Shown: in pieces, positions 21,626 to 30,486 of the stretch
How the letters are laid out: each line of letters opens with the position of its first letter
How positions within the stretch are numbered: the first letter of the stretch is position 1
Source: Sporolactobacillus shoreicorticis
GTDB taxonomy: Bacteria > Bacillota > Bacilli > Bacillales > Sporolactobacillaceae
Assembly (NCBI RefSeq): GCF_024125445.1
Contig: NZ_JAMXWM010000004.1
Coordinates: 62,001-126,000 of the forward strand
Direction of reading: 5' to 3'
DNA: 64,000 nt
Translations under genes and position numbers: made by a program
The notes under the pieces: model-generated
The model's database searches: none
What the model saw: only the letters and a program-made list of their open reading frames with translations
Told to the model about the DNA's origin: nothing

Positions 21626-21680
21626 TGAACGAACCCCCTTTTTCTATTGAAGAAAGTTATTTTTCCCCTTACCAACACCC

Positions 21681-21710
21681 ATGATACATTAAAGGTCAAT
21701 ATAGGTCAAA
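21681..21710 (-). promoter_or_regulatory. clpP promoter with CtsR-type operator
   Basis: On the minus strand TTGACC (21704-21709), a 17-base spacer and TATCAT (21681-21686) form a SigA promoter. The -35 is overlapped by the direct repeat GGTCAAT-ATA-GGTCAAA (21694-21710, plus strand), two mismatches from the CtsR heptad consensus. Repression of clpP by CtsR is established in Bacillus. Confidence 0.75.
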
Positions 21711-21823
21711 TTTAATAACTTCCTGCACGGTATTTTATAAAACGAAAACAAGAAACTTTATAAACAGAGTGCAGAAAGCACGAACTCTCAATCAAACATC
21801 GAACCGTTTGATCACAACCTCAA

Positions 21824-22888
21824 TTAATTGGTTTGGAGTGCTAATTGGATTGCCGCATCCGTAACTTGGGACAGACTGATACCGGCCGCCTTCATCATGC
21901 GCGGGTAGCGGCTATAGCTGGTAAATCCGGGCATTGTATTTATTTCATTGAAAACAACCTCATGATCGGGTGTAAGGAACATGTCAATACGCGCCAGTCC
22001 CGTGCAGCCGAGCACACTGTAAATGGCTTTAGCTGTTTCCTTGATGCGTTTCTGAATGTCCGAAGAAACATCAGCCGGTACGCGAACCGTTGAATTTTCG
22101 GAATCTGTTTCCGGATGAGATTCCTGATGAATACGGAAGAAACCGTGTGACAGGACAATTTGATCAACTTCGCCGACCGTCAGATCATCGCCCTTTCCCA
22201 ATAGAGAACAGCCAACCTCACAGCCGACGATTGCTTCTTCAATACAGATTTTGTTGTCATACTTCTGTGCGTCAGCAACTGCCGCCAGAAGATTAGCAGA
22301 GTTTTCCACTTTTGTGACACCAAATGAGGAACCGCCGTTTGCAGGCTTGACAAAAAGCGGATACCCTAAGCCATTACCGATTTTCTTTAATTGCTCTTCT
22401 GAAACCTTTCCGGTAATGGATACCGTTTCGGGAACACGAAAGCCTGCATCCTTCACAATGTGGTGTGAAATATCTTTATCCATGCCTATTGAAGAGCTCA
22501 GCACGTTGCAGCCGACATACGGAATTCCTGATAATTCCAAAAGGCCTTGAATGGTTCCGTCTTCCCCGTTTTTACCATGCAAAACGGGGAAGACGGCATC
22601 AAGATGCGTGCAAACAAGCTGACCGTCGCGTTGTTCAATCAGTCCATGGAAACTCTTGTCCGGCAAAATCGAAGCAGGCACGCAATTCTGCCCATTCCAT
22701 GTGTCCTCAGGAATGGTATCTGCCGATCCTGTATATCTTTTCCATGAACCTTCTTTTGTAATGCCGATCAGTACCGGCTCATATTTCTCTGTATTCAGAC
22801 TGGTGATGATGGAATATGCAGATTTCAGAGAGATTTTATACTCTGCCGAATTCCCTCCAAATAAAATGCCTACTGTTGCTTTTTTCAA
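21824..22888 (-). CDS. VanA-type D-alanine--D-lactate ligase
   Basis: An ATP-grasp ligase that joins D-Ala to a second D-substrate for peptidoglycan precursors. The 354-residue protein shows the substrate-binding loop GGFFRIHQE-like segment (here HGFFRIHQESHPETDSEN), whose histidine marks the VanA/VanB/VanD D-Ala:D-Lac ligases; normal Ddl enzymes have a tyrosine-containing loop. The surrounding text (GCEVGCSLLG, VGEVDQI, GFTSYSRYPRMM) is also VanA-like. A TTG start with AAGGAG nine bases upstream fits. No vanH, vanX, vanR or vanS is nearby. Substrate choice is inferred from the loop and not proven. Confidence 0.85.
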   Translation of the reverse strand: MKKATVGILFGGNSAEYKISLKSAYSIITSLNTEKYEPVLIGITKEGSWKRYTGSADTIPEDTWNGQNCVPASILPDKSFHGLIEQRDGQLVCTHLDAVFPVLHGKNGEDGTIQGLLELSGIPYVGCNVLSSSIGMDKDISHHIVKDAGFRVPETVSITGKVSEEQLKKIGNGLGYPLFVKPANGGSSFGVTKVENSANLLAAVADAQKYDNKICIEEAIVGCEVGCSLLGKGDDLTVGEVDQIVLSHGFFRIHQESHPETDSENSTVRVPADVSSDIQKRIKETAKAIYSVLGCTGLARIDMFLTPDHEVVFNEINTMPGFTSYSRYPRMMKAAGISLSQVTDAAIQLALQTN

Positions 22889-22933
22889 TGTGTATGACTC
22901 CTTTTTAAATAATAAATAGTTTTCGTCTGTGCC

Positions 22934-23008
22934 TCAGTGAGTACGCCGGCTGATCCTGAACCAATCATCGGGCAGTTTTTTTGAGAACGCCTTCATATCA
23001 TACGGCAA
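22934..23008 (-). CDS. candidate leader peptide upstream of the Van-type ligase
   Basis: A 24-codon frame from a TTG at 23008 (or 20 codons from the ATG at 22996), preceded by AAGGAGGAAAT. That ribosome site lies inside the inverted repeat ATTTCC-TAAGGA-GGAAAT, so it could be masked by a hairpin. No homologue is recognised. It may be a leader peptide or chance. Confidence 0.25.
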   Translation of the reverse strand: MPYDMKAFSKKLPDDWFRISRRTH

Positions 23009-23587
23009 CGATCTTATTTCCTCCTTAGGAAATTATTAAACTTTATTGAATTTTTTCGAAGGTCTTAAAAAATCGCGATCCGGGCAAAAAAAGCACATGA
23101 AAGTGCTCAAACGATACGTGTCAGATCATTTACGAAAAGCGGCACTTCTGAGTTCCCGCTCAAAAGTGCCATGAATACATGAAAGAAACACATTTTTCAG
23201 CTGTGCCTTTCCCCACATTATGAAGAATAGAGAGGCAGCCTTTATTTTGCTCAAATGTAAAACTGATTGTGGGATTCAAAAATGTCTCTGTGTTCCGGTT
23301 CACTATCAATTCCACCGTCACGTTGTCTATGAAAAAAGGATCTTTTTGCAGCAATCACCCATGCATTGTCGTTTATATAAAGAATCAATAAACCGAATCC
23401 ATTATACTATAGAAACCGAAGGAAGCCAATTTTGCAGGATCGGTTTCATTTGATCAAAATAGGCGGCAAGCATTCGAAAAAAATGATCGGAACACGAGGC
23501 AGCAATCTCCGGTATGAAGCCGAATGCTTCCCATGCGATCCGCACATCGGTTAAACAATACAAATCGAGTGAGCCCTCATTCAAAAT
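23009..23587. other. intergenic region with terminator-like hairpins
   Basis: No supported gene. On the minus strand AGCAC-TTTCAT-GTGCT followed by seven T (23085-23107) is a terminator that would separate the nucleotidyltransferase transcript from the ligase. A second hairpin (GGCACTT...AAGTGCC, 23141-23170) lies just before it. A 60-codon minus-strand frame at 23402-23584 has no ribosome site. Confidence 0.5.
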
Positions 23588-24052
23588 CTAATGTTTGTGT
23601 TTGATCATTTCAACTTTATCTGTTCTCCCCATTAAATTGTAGTAGGTTGTCCAATCTTCCACGGATTGCAAGGGAATGGAAGTCTTGTCTATAACGGCGA
23701 TCTCTTTTATATTAGCTTCATCTAACGGATAATAATGTACTCCATTTTTATTGACGATCGTAAATCCTGCGATCAGATCAAAGTCTACCCCCTCAATCAC
23801 ATATTCCCCAAAGAATTTACTTCTGTATTGCGTTTGAAAATCTCCTTGCCGCGATTTTTCATGATTATTAAGAAGTGCCTTAACCTTTGCGACATCGTGT
23901 TCTGCAATCATAATATCAATATCGTTAAATTTCTGTGCGATGCCCTTAAAATACAGTAACGAAGAACCACCAACTGCCCAAGTAATTCCACTCTGATTTA
24001 AAGCCTTAGCAATTTTAACTAATGCGGCACATTTTTTTGCCGTATCCATCAT
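23588..24052 (-). CDS. nucleotidyltransferase-like protein
   Basis: A 154-residue protein of the minimal nucleotidyltransferase fold. It has the glycine-serine motif GGSSLLYFKG (about residue 28) followed by NDIDIMI, the metal-binding aspartates. Such proteins include AbiEii-like and aminoglycoside-type nucleotidyltransferases; I cannot assign a substrate. The C-terminal half carries VEDWTTYYNLMGRTDKVEMI, typical of this group. GGGGGAAAG precedes two adjacent ATG codons. It stands alone, without an antitoxin-like partner. Confidence 0.6.
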   Translation of the reverse strand: MMDTAKKCAALVKIAKALNQSGITWAVGGSSLLYFKGIAQKFNDIDIMIAEHDVAKVKALLNNHEKSRQGDFQTQYRSKFFGEYVIEGVDFDLIAGFTIVNKNGVHYYPLDEANIKEIAVIDKTSIPLQSVEDWTTYYNLMGRTDKVEMIKHKH

Positions 24053-24129
24053 GAACTTTCCCCCACGAATTTGACGTTTTCCATGTGCTTTCTATGTAAT
24101 AGATACTCACATTATACTATGTAAAATGA

Positions 24130-24174
24130 CAAAAAATCAGACCAATTTCGCTCGTGACGAAATCGATCTGATTC
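24130..24174 (-). terminator. terminator of tRNA-Arg
   Basis: On the minus strand a long imperfect stem (AATCAGATCGATTTCG with its partner) ends in six T. It is directly downstream of the tRNA. Confidence 0.85.
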
Positions 24175-24177
24175 TGA

Positions 24178-24250
24178 TGCGCTCGAAGGGAGTCGAACCC
24201 CCGACACATGGTACCGGAAACCATTGCTCTATCCACTGAGCTACGAGCGC
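24178..24250 (-). tRNA. tRNA-Arg (anticodon CCG)
   Basis: The minus strand folds as a tRNA: acceptor GCGCTCG with CGAGCGC, D-arm GCTCAGTGGATAGAGC, anticodon arm ATGGT-TTCCGGT-ACCAT giving CCG, and T-arm GGGGG-TTCGACT-CCCTT. The discriminator is A. CCA is not encoded. It reads the CGG arginine codon. Confidence 0.96.
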
Positions 24251-24372
24251 ATATTACTTTGCTGACATTTGTCTATTCTAAGTGATTTGCTTAGCTTTTG
24301 CAAGCACTTTTCAAAAATCGTTAGAGCGATGCCGGGGAGATCCACATAAACAATTATTTTCTGTGGTCATCC

Positions 24373-24386
24373 GCCTAAATTTAGGC
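24373..24386. promoter_or_regulatory. perfect 14-bp palindrome upstream of the coat gene
   Basis: GCCTAAATTTAGGC, followed 11 bases later by a half-like AAAATTAGG. It could be an operator for the coat gene or a small hairpin. Confidence 0.3.
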
Positions 24387-24436
24387 TGAACGACTAAAAT
24401 TAGGTGTTCTCATTAGTGCAATGACCTCCTCCGGCT

Positions 24437-24445
24437 CATAGGTTA
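24437..24445 (+). promoter_or_regulatory. SigK-like -10 element
   Basis: CATA-GGT-TA matches the SigK -10 pattern CATAnnnTA, 36 bases before the coat gene start. I see no convincing -35. Confidence 0.4.
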
Positions 24446-24480
24446 TTAATGTACTTTAATTGACGAGGAGGAGCAAAATT

Positions 24481-25062
24481 ATGGAGGTTTCACCTTATTC
24501 AAATCAGCCTGTTTCAGGCAACATAGGAAACGTCGGAAATGTTGGGAGTGTCGGAAACTGGAGCAATGCCGGTATCAGCCCAGTGTCAAATCCGGTGCAT
24601 GAATTTAAGCCGGAATACAAGCCAGCGGAATATAAACCAGAATACAAGCCAGCGGAATATAAACCAGAATACAAGCCGGTGGAATACAAACCGGAATACA
24701 AACCCGCTTCCAAATGCTCAACAGCACCGATCGGGTATCCGGGCAAAGGTAAAGGCGGATCCGCGCCATATGGAAAGGCCGGCGGTGTCGCTCCAGGAGC
24801 TGCGGCAGGAAAAACGACTGAAAATACGCTGCATTGTCCACCAGCTCAGGGCGGGACTGTCTATGATCCGCAGACTGTTAATGTTCAGCATATCTACAAA
24901 CCGGTTATTGTGAAACATATTCATCAACTGCATACGATCAGAAAAACGCATTACATTTATGAACATCAACACTACTATCCGCATACATTGTCTGAGACCT
25001 GTGATGAAAGACACTATGATGTACAGTGCGGCAAACCATGTTTTCCTAAGCCGCACTGCTGA
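24481..25062 (+). CDS. spore coat protein, CotD family, with KPEY repeats
   Basis: A 193-residue protein whose C-terminal half (about residues 135-193) resembles CotD of Bacillus: KPVIVKHIHQLHTIRKTHY, then YEHQHYYPHTLSE and a cysteine-rich tail ending CFPKPHC. CotD is an inner spore coat component made in the mother cell. The N-terminal half is unusual: a Gly/Asn/Val-rich stretch, four tandem copies of a 9-residue EYKPEYKPA unit, then a glycine-rich linker. The ATG at 24481 follows GAGGAGGAG. A SigK-like -10 precedes it. Confidence 0.78.
   Translation: MEVSPYSNQPVSGNIGNVGNVGSVGNWSNAGISPVSNPVHEFKPEYKPAEYKPEYKPAEYKPEYKPVEYKPEYKPASKCSTAPIGYPGKGKGGSAPYGKAGGVAPGAAAGKTTENTLHCPPAQGGTVYDPQTVNVQHIYKPVIVKHIHQLHTIRKTHYIYEHQHYYPHTLSETCDERHYDVQCGKPCFPKPHC
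24601..24708 (+). repeat. four 27-bp tandem repeats within the coat gene
   Basis: Four in-frame copies of a 27-base unit coding EYKPEYKPA (first copy EFKPEYKPA, third ending V). Copies two and three are almost identical in DNA, suggesting recent slippage or recombination. Confidence 0.9.
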
Positions 25063-25089
25063 AGCAAATTCTTAACGATGTGTTTTGAT

Positions 25090-25118
25090 GAAGAGCCTGA
25101 CAAAAGGCTCTTTTTTTA
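25090..25118 (+). terminator. intrinsic terminator after the coat gene
   Basis: AAGAGCC pairs with GGCTCTT, followed by seven or more T. Confidence 0.85.
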
Positions 25119-25269
25119 TTTGTAGAAGATGGAAAAAGTTTTCCATAACATTAGCTATCGATTTGTGTTCTATTGGCACACCATGTATTATAGAACGTGG
25201 CGGTATTCAAACACGAAAGTCATTAGATACATGCCAAATCCACTTTTTGCCTAAGGAAGTGATTGTTCG

Positions 25270-25392
25270 ATGAGTTCTGATAGTTCGAGTTCTAAGCCGG
25301 GTCCCAGTCATTGGCAGGGGAAGTTTATAAAGCATCAGATGCTCTCGGGCAGCATCACTCCGAAGGCAGGCAGATGTTTAGGCTTCCTCTAA
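25270..25392 (+). CDS. candidate 40-residue protein upstream of corA
   Basis: A 40-codon frame (starts MSSDSSSSKPGPSHWQGK) with AAGGAAGTG eight bases before the ATG. It ends 18 bases before corA. I recognise no family. The region between the coat terminator and this frame (25119-25269) shows nothing else. It could be a leader peptide, a small spore protein or chance. Confidence 0.3.
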   Translation: MSSDSSSSKPGPSHWQGKFIKHQMLSGSITPKAGRCLGFL

Positions 25393-25410
25393 ACGAAGAG
25401 GAGGTGCATC

Positions 25411-26352
25411 ATGATTGATATTTATTTAACTGATGAACAAGACAGACTGATAAAAAAAGATGAACTGGTGAAGGGATGCTGGATAAACCTGACGCGTCCG
25501 TCCGAATTCGAAGTGCAGAAGGTTGTGGACGGTACCGGTATCCCGTCGGACTTTATCCGAGATTCATTGGATGATGACGAGCGTTCTCGTATTGAGAAGG
25601 AAGACGATTCGGTGCTGATCATCGTCGATTTTCCGGTATTGGTGGAAGACGAATCCGACTCAGCTCCTTATGATACGATTCCTCTTGGTATCATTGTTAC
25701 GCCTTTTTATTTTGTGACCGTTTGTTTGCAGAGCAATCCGATCGTTGATGATTTCATTAATAATCGAATCCGGAATTTTTTTACTTATAAGAAAACACGC
25801 TTTACGCTGCAAATCCTTTACGCGATCGCACGCTATTATCTTAAGTATCTGAAAACCATTGATCGCAGAACGTCGCTGATCGAACGCGAATTGCATGAAT
25901 CAATGAGAAATAAAGAACTTTTTGATCTGCTCAGTCTGGAGAAAACACTTGTATACTTTACAACATCATTGAAATCAAACAATATTGTTATGGAAAAGAT
26001 GACGAAACAGCGCTTCCTGCGCATGTATGAAGATGATCAGGATCTGCTGGAAGACGTGATCATAGAGATTAAACAGGCAATTGAAATGTCGGAAGTGCAC
26101 AGCAACATTCTCAGTGGCATGATGGACGCGTATGCTTCCGTGATATCAAATAATGTGAATGTGGTCATGAAATTTTTGACTACAGTTACAATCGTACTTT
26201 CAATCCCGACGATGGTGGCAAGCTTCTGGGGCATGAATGTAGACGCGATTCCATGGGAACATGCCCCCCATGCTTTTTGGATTCCGATCAGTCTTGCATT
26301 AGGGCTCGCCGGAATAACAGCATTATTCTTTTGGAAGAAAAGATATTTTTAA
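25411..26352 (+). CDS. corA: CorA family divalent-cation transporter
   Basis: A 313-residue membrane channel of the CorA family, moving Mg2+ (or Co2+/Ni2+) into the cell as a pentamer. It has a long cytoplasmic N-terminal domain, two C-terminal membrane segments (about 252-275 and 285-306) and the defining GMN motif (FWGMNVD) between them. GAAGAGGAGGTG precedes the ATG. I looked for a Mg2+-sensing M-box in front and did not find one. Closed by its own terminator. Confidence 0.93.
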   Translation: MIDIYLTDEQDRLIKKDELVKGCWINLTRPSEFEVQKVVDGTGIPSDFIRDSLDDDERSRIEKEDDSVLIIVDFPVLVEDESDSAPYDTIPLGIIVTPFYFVTVCLQSNPIVDDFINNRIRNFFTYKKTRFTLQILYAIARYYLKYLKTIDRRTSLIERELHESMRNKELFDLLSLEKTLVYFTTSLKSNNIVMEKMTKQRFLRMYEDDQDLLEDVIIEIKQAIEMSEVHSNILSGMMDAYASVISNNVNVVMKFLTTVTIVLSIPTMVASFWGMNVDAIPWEHAPHAFWIPISLALGLAGITALFFWKKRYF

Positions 26353-26368
26353 ACAGAATTAAGGAATG

Positions 26369-26400
26369 GATACGGTTGGAACAGGACCGTATCTTTTTTG
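26369..26400 (+). terminator. intrinsic terminator after corA
   Basis: GATACGGT pairs with ACCGTATC, followed by TTTTTTG. Confidence 0.88.
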
Positions 26401-26598
26401 TATAAAGGTTTTTCTGCGATCAAGTGACCGGTACATAAACGTGAAGAACAATTCAATGCGTTGCATTAAGTTTTCTCAAGATATGCTTGAAAAGTCTATT
26501 GTTCGCTAAATAATCATTAAATAGGACAAAATTCGTCATTGAAAGCGTAGTCATTTTATTGATGGATTGCTATAATAATAGTAAAGGAGGTGAGCGAG

Positions 26599-27900
26599 AT
26601 GGGATTGGCACTTGTTCAAACGCAATCATTAAAGCTGAAAATGGCGCCGGCCTTGTTCCAATCGATGACCGTGCTTCAATGCAATAATGAGGAACTTTCC
26701 CGACTCCTTCATGAAAAAGCATTGGAAAATCCACTGTTGCATATCGAGGATGGTAGAAATTTTTCCTCCTATTCCATCAACGGCGAGGCGAAGAGTACGT
26801 CCGATGTTATCGAAGAGACAGCGGCGGATCGTGTTGATTTTCGCGAACTGCTGCATCAGGATCTGCATCATATGCGGCTTGACCGCATAGTTATAAGGGC
26901 TGCCGATATCTTGATTGATTCATTGAATGACAACGGGTTCATTGATGAAGATCCGGAAGCTATTCTTGATCGGGTCGGGCAGTCCGATACGGATCCGGAA
27001 AAAGCATTGGCGGCCGTTCAGGCTTTGGAACCTGCCGGCGTCGGTGCCCGCTCGCTCATCGAATGTCTGTGTCTGCAGCTTCGCCGTTCCGATCAACGCT
27101 GCACATTGGCGGAAACCATTCTGACTGATTATCGGGATTGCTTTATGACCGGAAACTGGTCAGAGCTTACTTCTTTACTCGGTGTGACGCGAGCCGAAAT
27201 TGATACGGCAGTGGATCGGATTCGTAAACTGAATCCGAATCCAGTGGCAGCTATTCAGGATGATCCTCCGCAATATATCGTTCCAGATGTCATCATTTCA
27301 AAGAAAGGCGGCGATCTTGTCTGCGAACTGGAGGATCAATATCTCCCGACGATTTCTGTAAATATGAACGATTATACGCGTTATATGGAAGCGGCGGATT
27401 CAGAAACAAAACGTTACCTTCGTGAAAAATTTGACGAGGCTGACTGGCTCCTTTCAGGTGTATCCCGGCGCCGTCAGACATTGATGAACCTCGCACAAAT
27501 GGTGATGAAGCATCAAGAAAAATATTTTATGACCGGAGATCGCAACTACCTGCTTCCATTCACCATGAAGCAAGCTGCCGAACGGCTTTCAGTTCATGAG
27601 TCAACGGTCAGCCGCGCCGCTGCCGGAAAATATGTTCAAACGAATTATGGCGTTCTGCCGATGAAAAGTTTCTTTGTCCGTGCTGTGCGTGCGAGACACG
27701 GAACATTTTCCGCCCTTCAAATTCAAAATGAAATTAAACAGCTGGTGAAAAAGGAGGATCGTAGAAAACCACTGTCTGATCAGACAATTACGCAGCTTCT
27801 TGCTAAATCGGGCTTCCAATGTTCCAGACGAGCGGTTGCGAAGTACCGAGCAAACTGTGGAATTGGCTCGACGATTGAACGTAGGGCAGCTTATAATTAA
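26599..27900 (+). CDS. sigL: RNA polymerase sigma-54 factor SigL
   Basis: SigL (RpoN) directs transcription from -24/-12 promoters that need enhancer-binding activators. The 433-residue protein has the glutamine/leucine-rich activator region (LVQTQSLKLKMAPALFQSM), the core-binding middle region, the helix-turn-helix (MKQAAERLSVHESTVSRA) and the RpoN box (SRRAVAKYR). A perfect AAAGGAGG lies eight bases before the ATG at 26599; the GTG at 26590 falls inside it. It precedes cggR as in B. subtilis, though the activators it serves are not in this window. Confidence 0.94.
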   Translation: MGLALVQTQSLKLKMAPALFQSMTVLQCNNEELSRLLHEKALENPLLHIEDGRNFSSYSINGEAKSTSDVIEETAADRVDFRELLHQDLHHMRLDRIVIRAADILIDSLNDNGFIDEDPEAILDRVGQSDTDPEKALAAVQALEPAGVGARSLIECLCLQLRRSDQRCTLAETILTDYRDCFMTGNWSELTSLLGVTRAEIDTAVDRIRKLNPNPVAAIQDDPPQYIVPDVIISKKGGDLVCELEDQYLPTISVNMNDYTRYMEAADSETKRYLREKFDEADWLLSGVSRRRQTLMNLAQMVMKHQEKYFMTGDRNYLLPFTMKQAAERLSVHESTVSRAAAGKYVQTNYGVLPMKSFFVRAVRARHGTFSALQIQNEIKQLVKKEDRRKPLSDQTITQLLAKSGFQCSRRAVAKYRANCGIGSTIERRAAYN

Positions 27901-27907
27901 AAACTTT

Positions 27908-27970
27908 ATTGGGACTGGTTGAGTCCCAATCTGATAAGCGCTGTAAAAATTTACAGCGTTTTCTTTGTTT
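27908..27970 (+). terminator. terminator region after sigL
   Basis: Two hairpins in a row: ATTGGGACT/AGTCCCAAT, then CGCTGTAAA/TTTACAGCG followed by TTTTCTTTG. The second is the likely terminator. The rest of the gap up to 28170 shows no gene. Confidence 0.8.
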
Positions 27971-28176
27971 TCTTTTGTCGAAACAGGGTATACTTCACAT
28001 GGATAAAAAATCCGCAGGTTAAAATTGGATACATTGCAGCTGATCATGTAGGATGTGACATTTTTCGAAATATGCAGATAGTTTTAATTTAATAAGTCGC
28101 ATTAAATCAACTTTTTTTATAATGTGACGATTCTGCGTCATCGAAGTACCTATACAAAACATTTACATGATTATGC

Positions 28177-28205
28177 TTGTAAACAATGGTGAAAATTGCT
28201 ATTAT
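28177..28205 (+). promoter_or_regulatory. SigA promoter of the cggR-gapA operon
   Basis: TTGTAA, a 17-base spacer and TATTAT with a TGC extension. It lies directly upstream of the CggR-like operator. Confidence 0.75.
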
Positions 28206-28219
28206 GAAACATGGAGCAG

Positions 28220-28250
28220 ATGGGACATAAATTGACTGTGTGGGACATTT
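28220..28250 (+). promoter_or_regulatory. CggR operator (two direct repeats)
   Basis: TGGGACAT occurs at 28221 and again at 28241, 20 bases apart, just downstream of the promoter. B. subtilis CggR binds two such GGGAC direct repeats in the same place to block transcription. Confidence 0.75.
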
Positions 28251-28283
28251 TGAGACCTGAACAGGTCAAACGAGGGGGACGCT

Positions 28284-29318
28284 GTGGAACATTTGCTTGA
28301 TCTTCAGAAAAGGCTGATCCCCGATGTCTTAGACATAATGTCCAGCCGCTACCGTATTCTGCAATCTCTTCATTTTCTTCAGCCGATCGGCAGAAGAAGT
28401 TTGTCGTCCCACTTGGGCATGACTGAACGGGTTCTGCGCGGCGAAGTCACGTTCCTGAGCCAGCAAGGGCTTATCCAAATGGCGTCAAGCGGCATGTATC
28501 TGACGGAAAACGGAGAGGCCATTGTTAAGGCTCTTGGCACGGTGATGAAGAATATTTCCGGATTGAAGAACATGGAGAAGCAGCTGGAAGAAGTTCTCGG
28601 CGTTTCCAAAGTTGTCATTGTCTCTGGCGACAGTGATCAGTACGCGACAGTCAAGAATGAGATGGGGCTGGCCTGCGTCAAGGAAATCGAGCGCGCACTA
28701 GGTGCGGTCAACATCATTGCGGTGACCGGCGGCTCAACACTCGCTGCCGCTGCTGAAATGATGCACCCACTTAGAAAAGCGCATCAGGATCTCCTGTTTG
28801 TGTCAGCGAGAGGCGGTCTTGGCGAAAAGGTCGAAAATCAAGCGAATACGATCTGCGCCAAAATGGCGGAAAAGGCTGAAGGGCGCTATCATCTGCTCCA
28901 CGTTCCCGATCAGCTCAGTGACGAGTCCTATCACAGCTTGATGGAAGAGCCCAGTATTCATCGGGTCCTGCAGCACGTCCGTCGTGCAACCATCATCGTG
29001 CACGGCATTGGTGATGCGAAAACGATGGCAATCCGCCGTCATTCCGGTGAAGAAATTCTCAAAAGGGTCGACACGGAACATGCTGTGGCTGAGGCTTTTG
29101 GCTATTTCTTTGATCAGACGGGCCGCGTCATCCATAAAGTTCAGACCATTGGATTGCAATGGGAAGATTTGTTTGGTGCGCACGCGGTGATTGCCGTGGC
29201 CGGGGGCAAGTCTAAGGCTGAGGCAATTCAGGCTTACTTCAAGAAAGGCCCGGATTCCGTATTGATTACGGATGAAGGGGCAGCACAAGAGATTTTAAAA
29301 AATTCCCAAACTATTTAG
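28284..29318 (+). CDS. cggR: central glycolytic gene regulator CggR
   Basis: CggR is a SorC-family repressor of the glycolytic operon, relieved by fructose-1,6-bisphosphate. The 344-residue protein has an N-terminal helix-turn-helix (GRRSLSSHLGMTERVLRGEV) and a C-terminal sugar-binding domain (VTGGSTLAAAAEMM, VSARGGLGE). The GTG start follows GAGGGGGAC. It is the first gene of the operon with gapA 15 bases downstream, and the operator lies just upstream, implying autoregulation. Confidence 0.95.
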   Translation: MEHLLDLQKRLIPDVLDIMSSRYRILQSLHFLQPIGRRSLSSHLGMTERVLRGEVTFLSQQGLIQMASSGMYLTENGEAIVKALGTVMKNISGLKNMEKQLEEVLGVSKVVIVSGDSDQYATVKNEMGLACVKEIERALGAVNIIAVTGGSTLAAAAEMMHPLRKAHQDLLFVSARGGLGEKVENQANTICAKMAEKAEGRYHLLHVPDQLSDESYHSLMEEPSIHRVLQHVRRATIIVHGIGDAKTMAIRRHSGEEILKRVDTEHAVAEAFGYFFDQTGRVIHKVQTIGLQWEDLFGAHAVIAVAGGKSKAEAIQAYFKKGPDSVLITDEGAAQEILKNSQTI

Positions 29319-30341
<1,023 letters not shown>

Positions 30342-30373
30342 GTATTGCCTAACTTTTTGAATAGAACTTGAAT

Positions 30374-30403
30374 AGCGGAAACCTTAGCTGTTTCCGCTTT
30401 TTT
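30374..30403 (+). terminator. terminator or attenuator between gapA and pgk
   Basis: AGCGGAAA pairs with TTTCCGCT, followed by TTTTTTG. No clear new promoter precedes pgk, so partial readthrough is likely, giving more gapA than pgk mRNA. Confidence 0.8.
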
Positions 30404-30486
30404 GACGAATACTGTTCTTATCGGCGGGGCTCGGACTGCAGCCTTGCCCCGGTGACCGATGAAATATAGTGAAAGAGGGTCTAGGC

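Noticed and set aside
23402-23584. 60-codon minus-strand frame after the nucleotidyltransferase
   Set aside because: TTG start without a ribosome site and no recognisable family; probably chance.
25265-25400. Mg2+ riboswitch (M-box) before corA
   Set aside because: The conserved M-box elements are not present; only a few short hairpins are.
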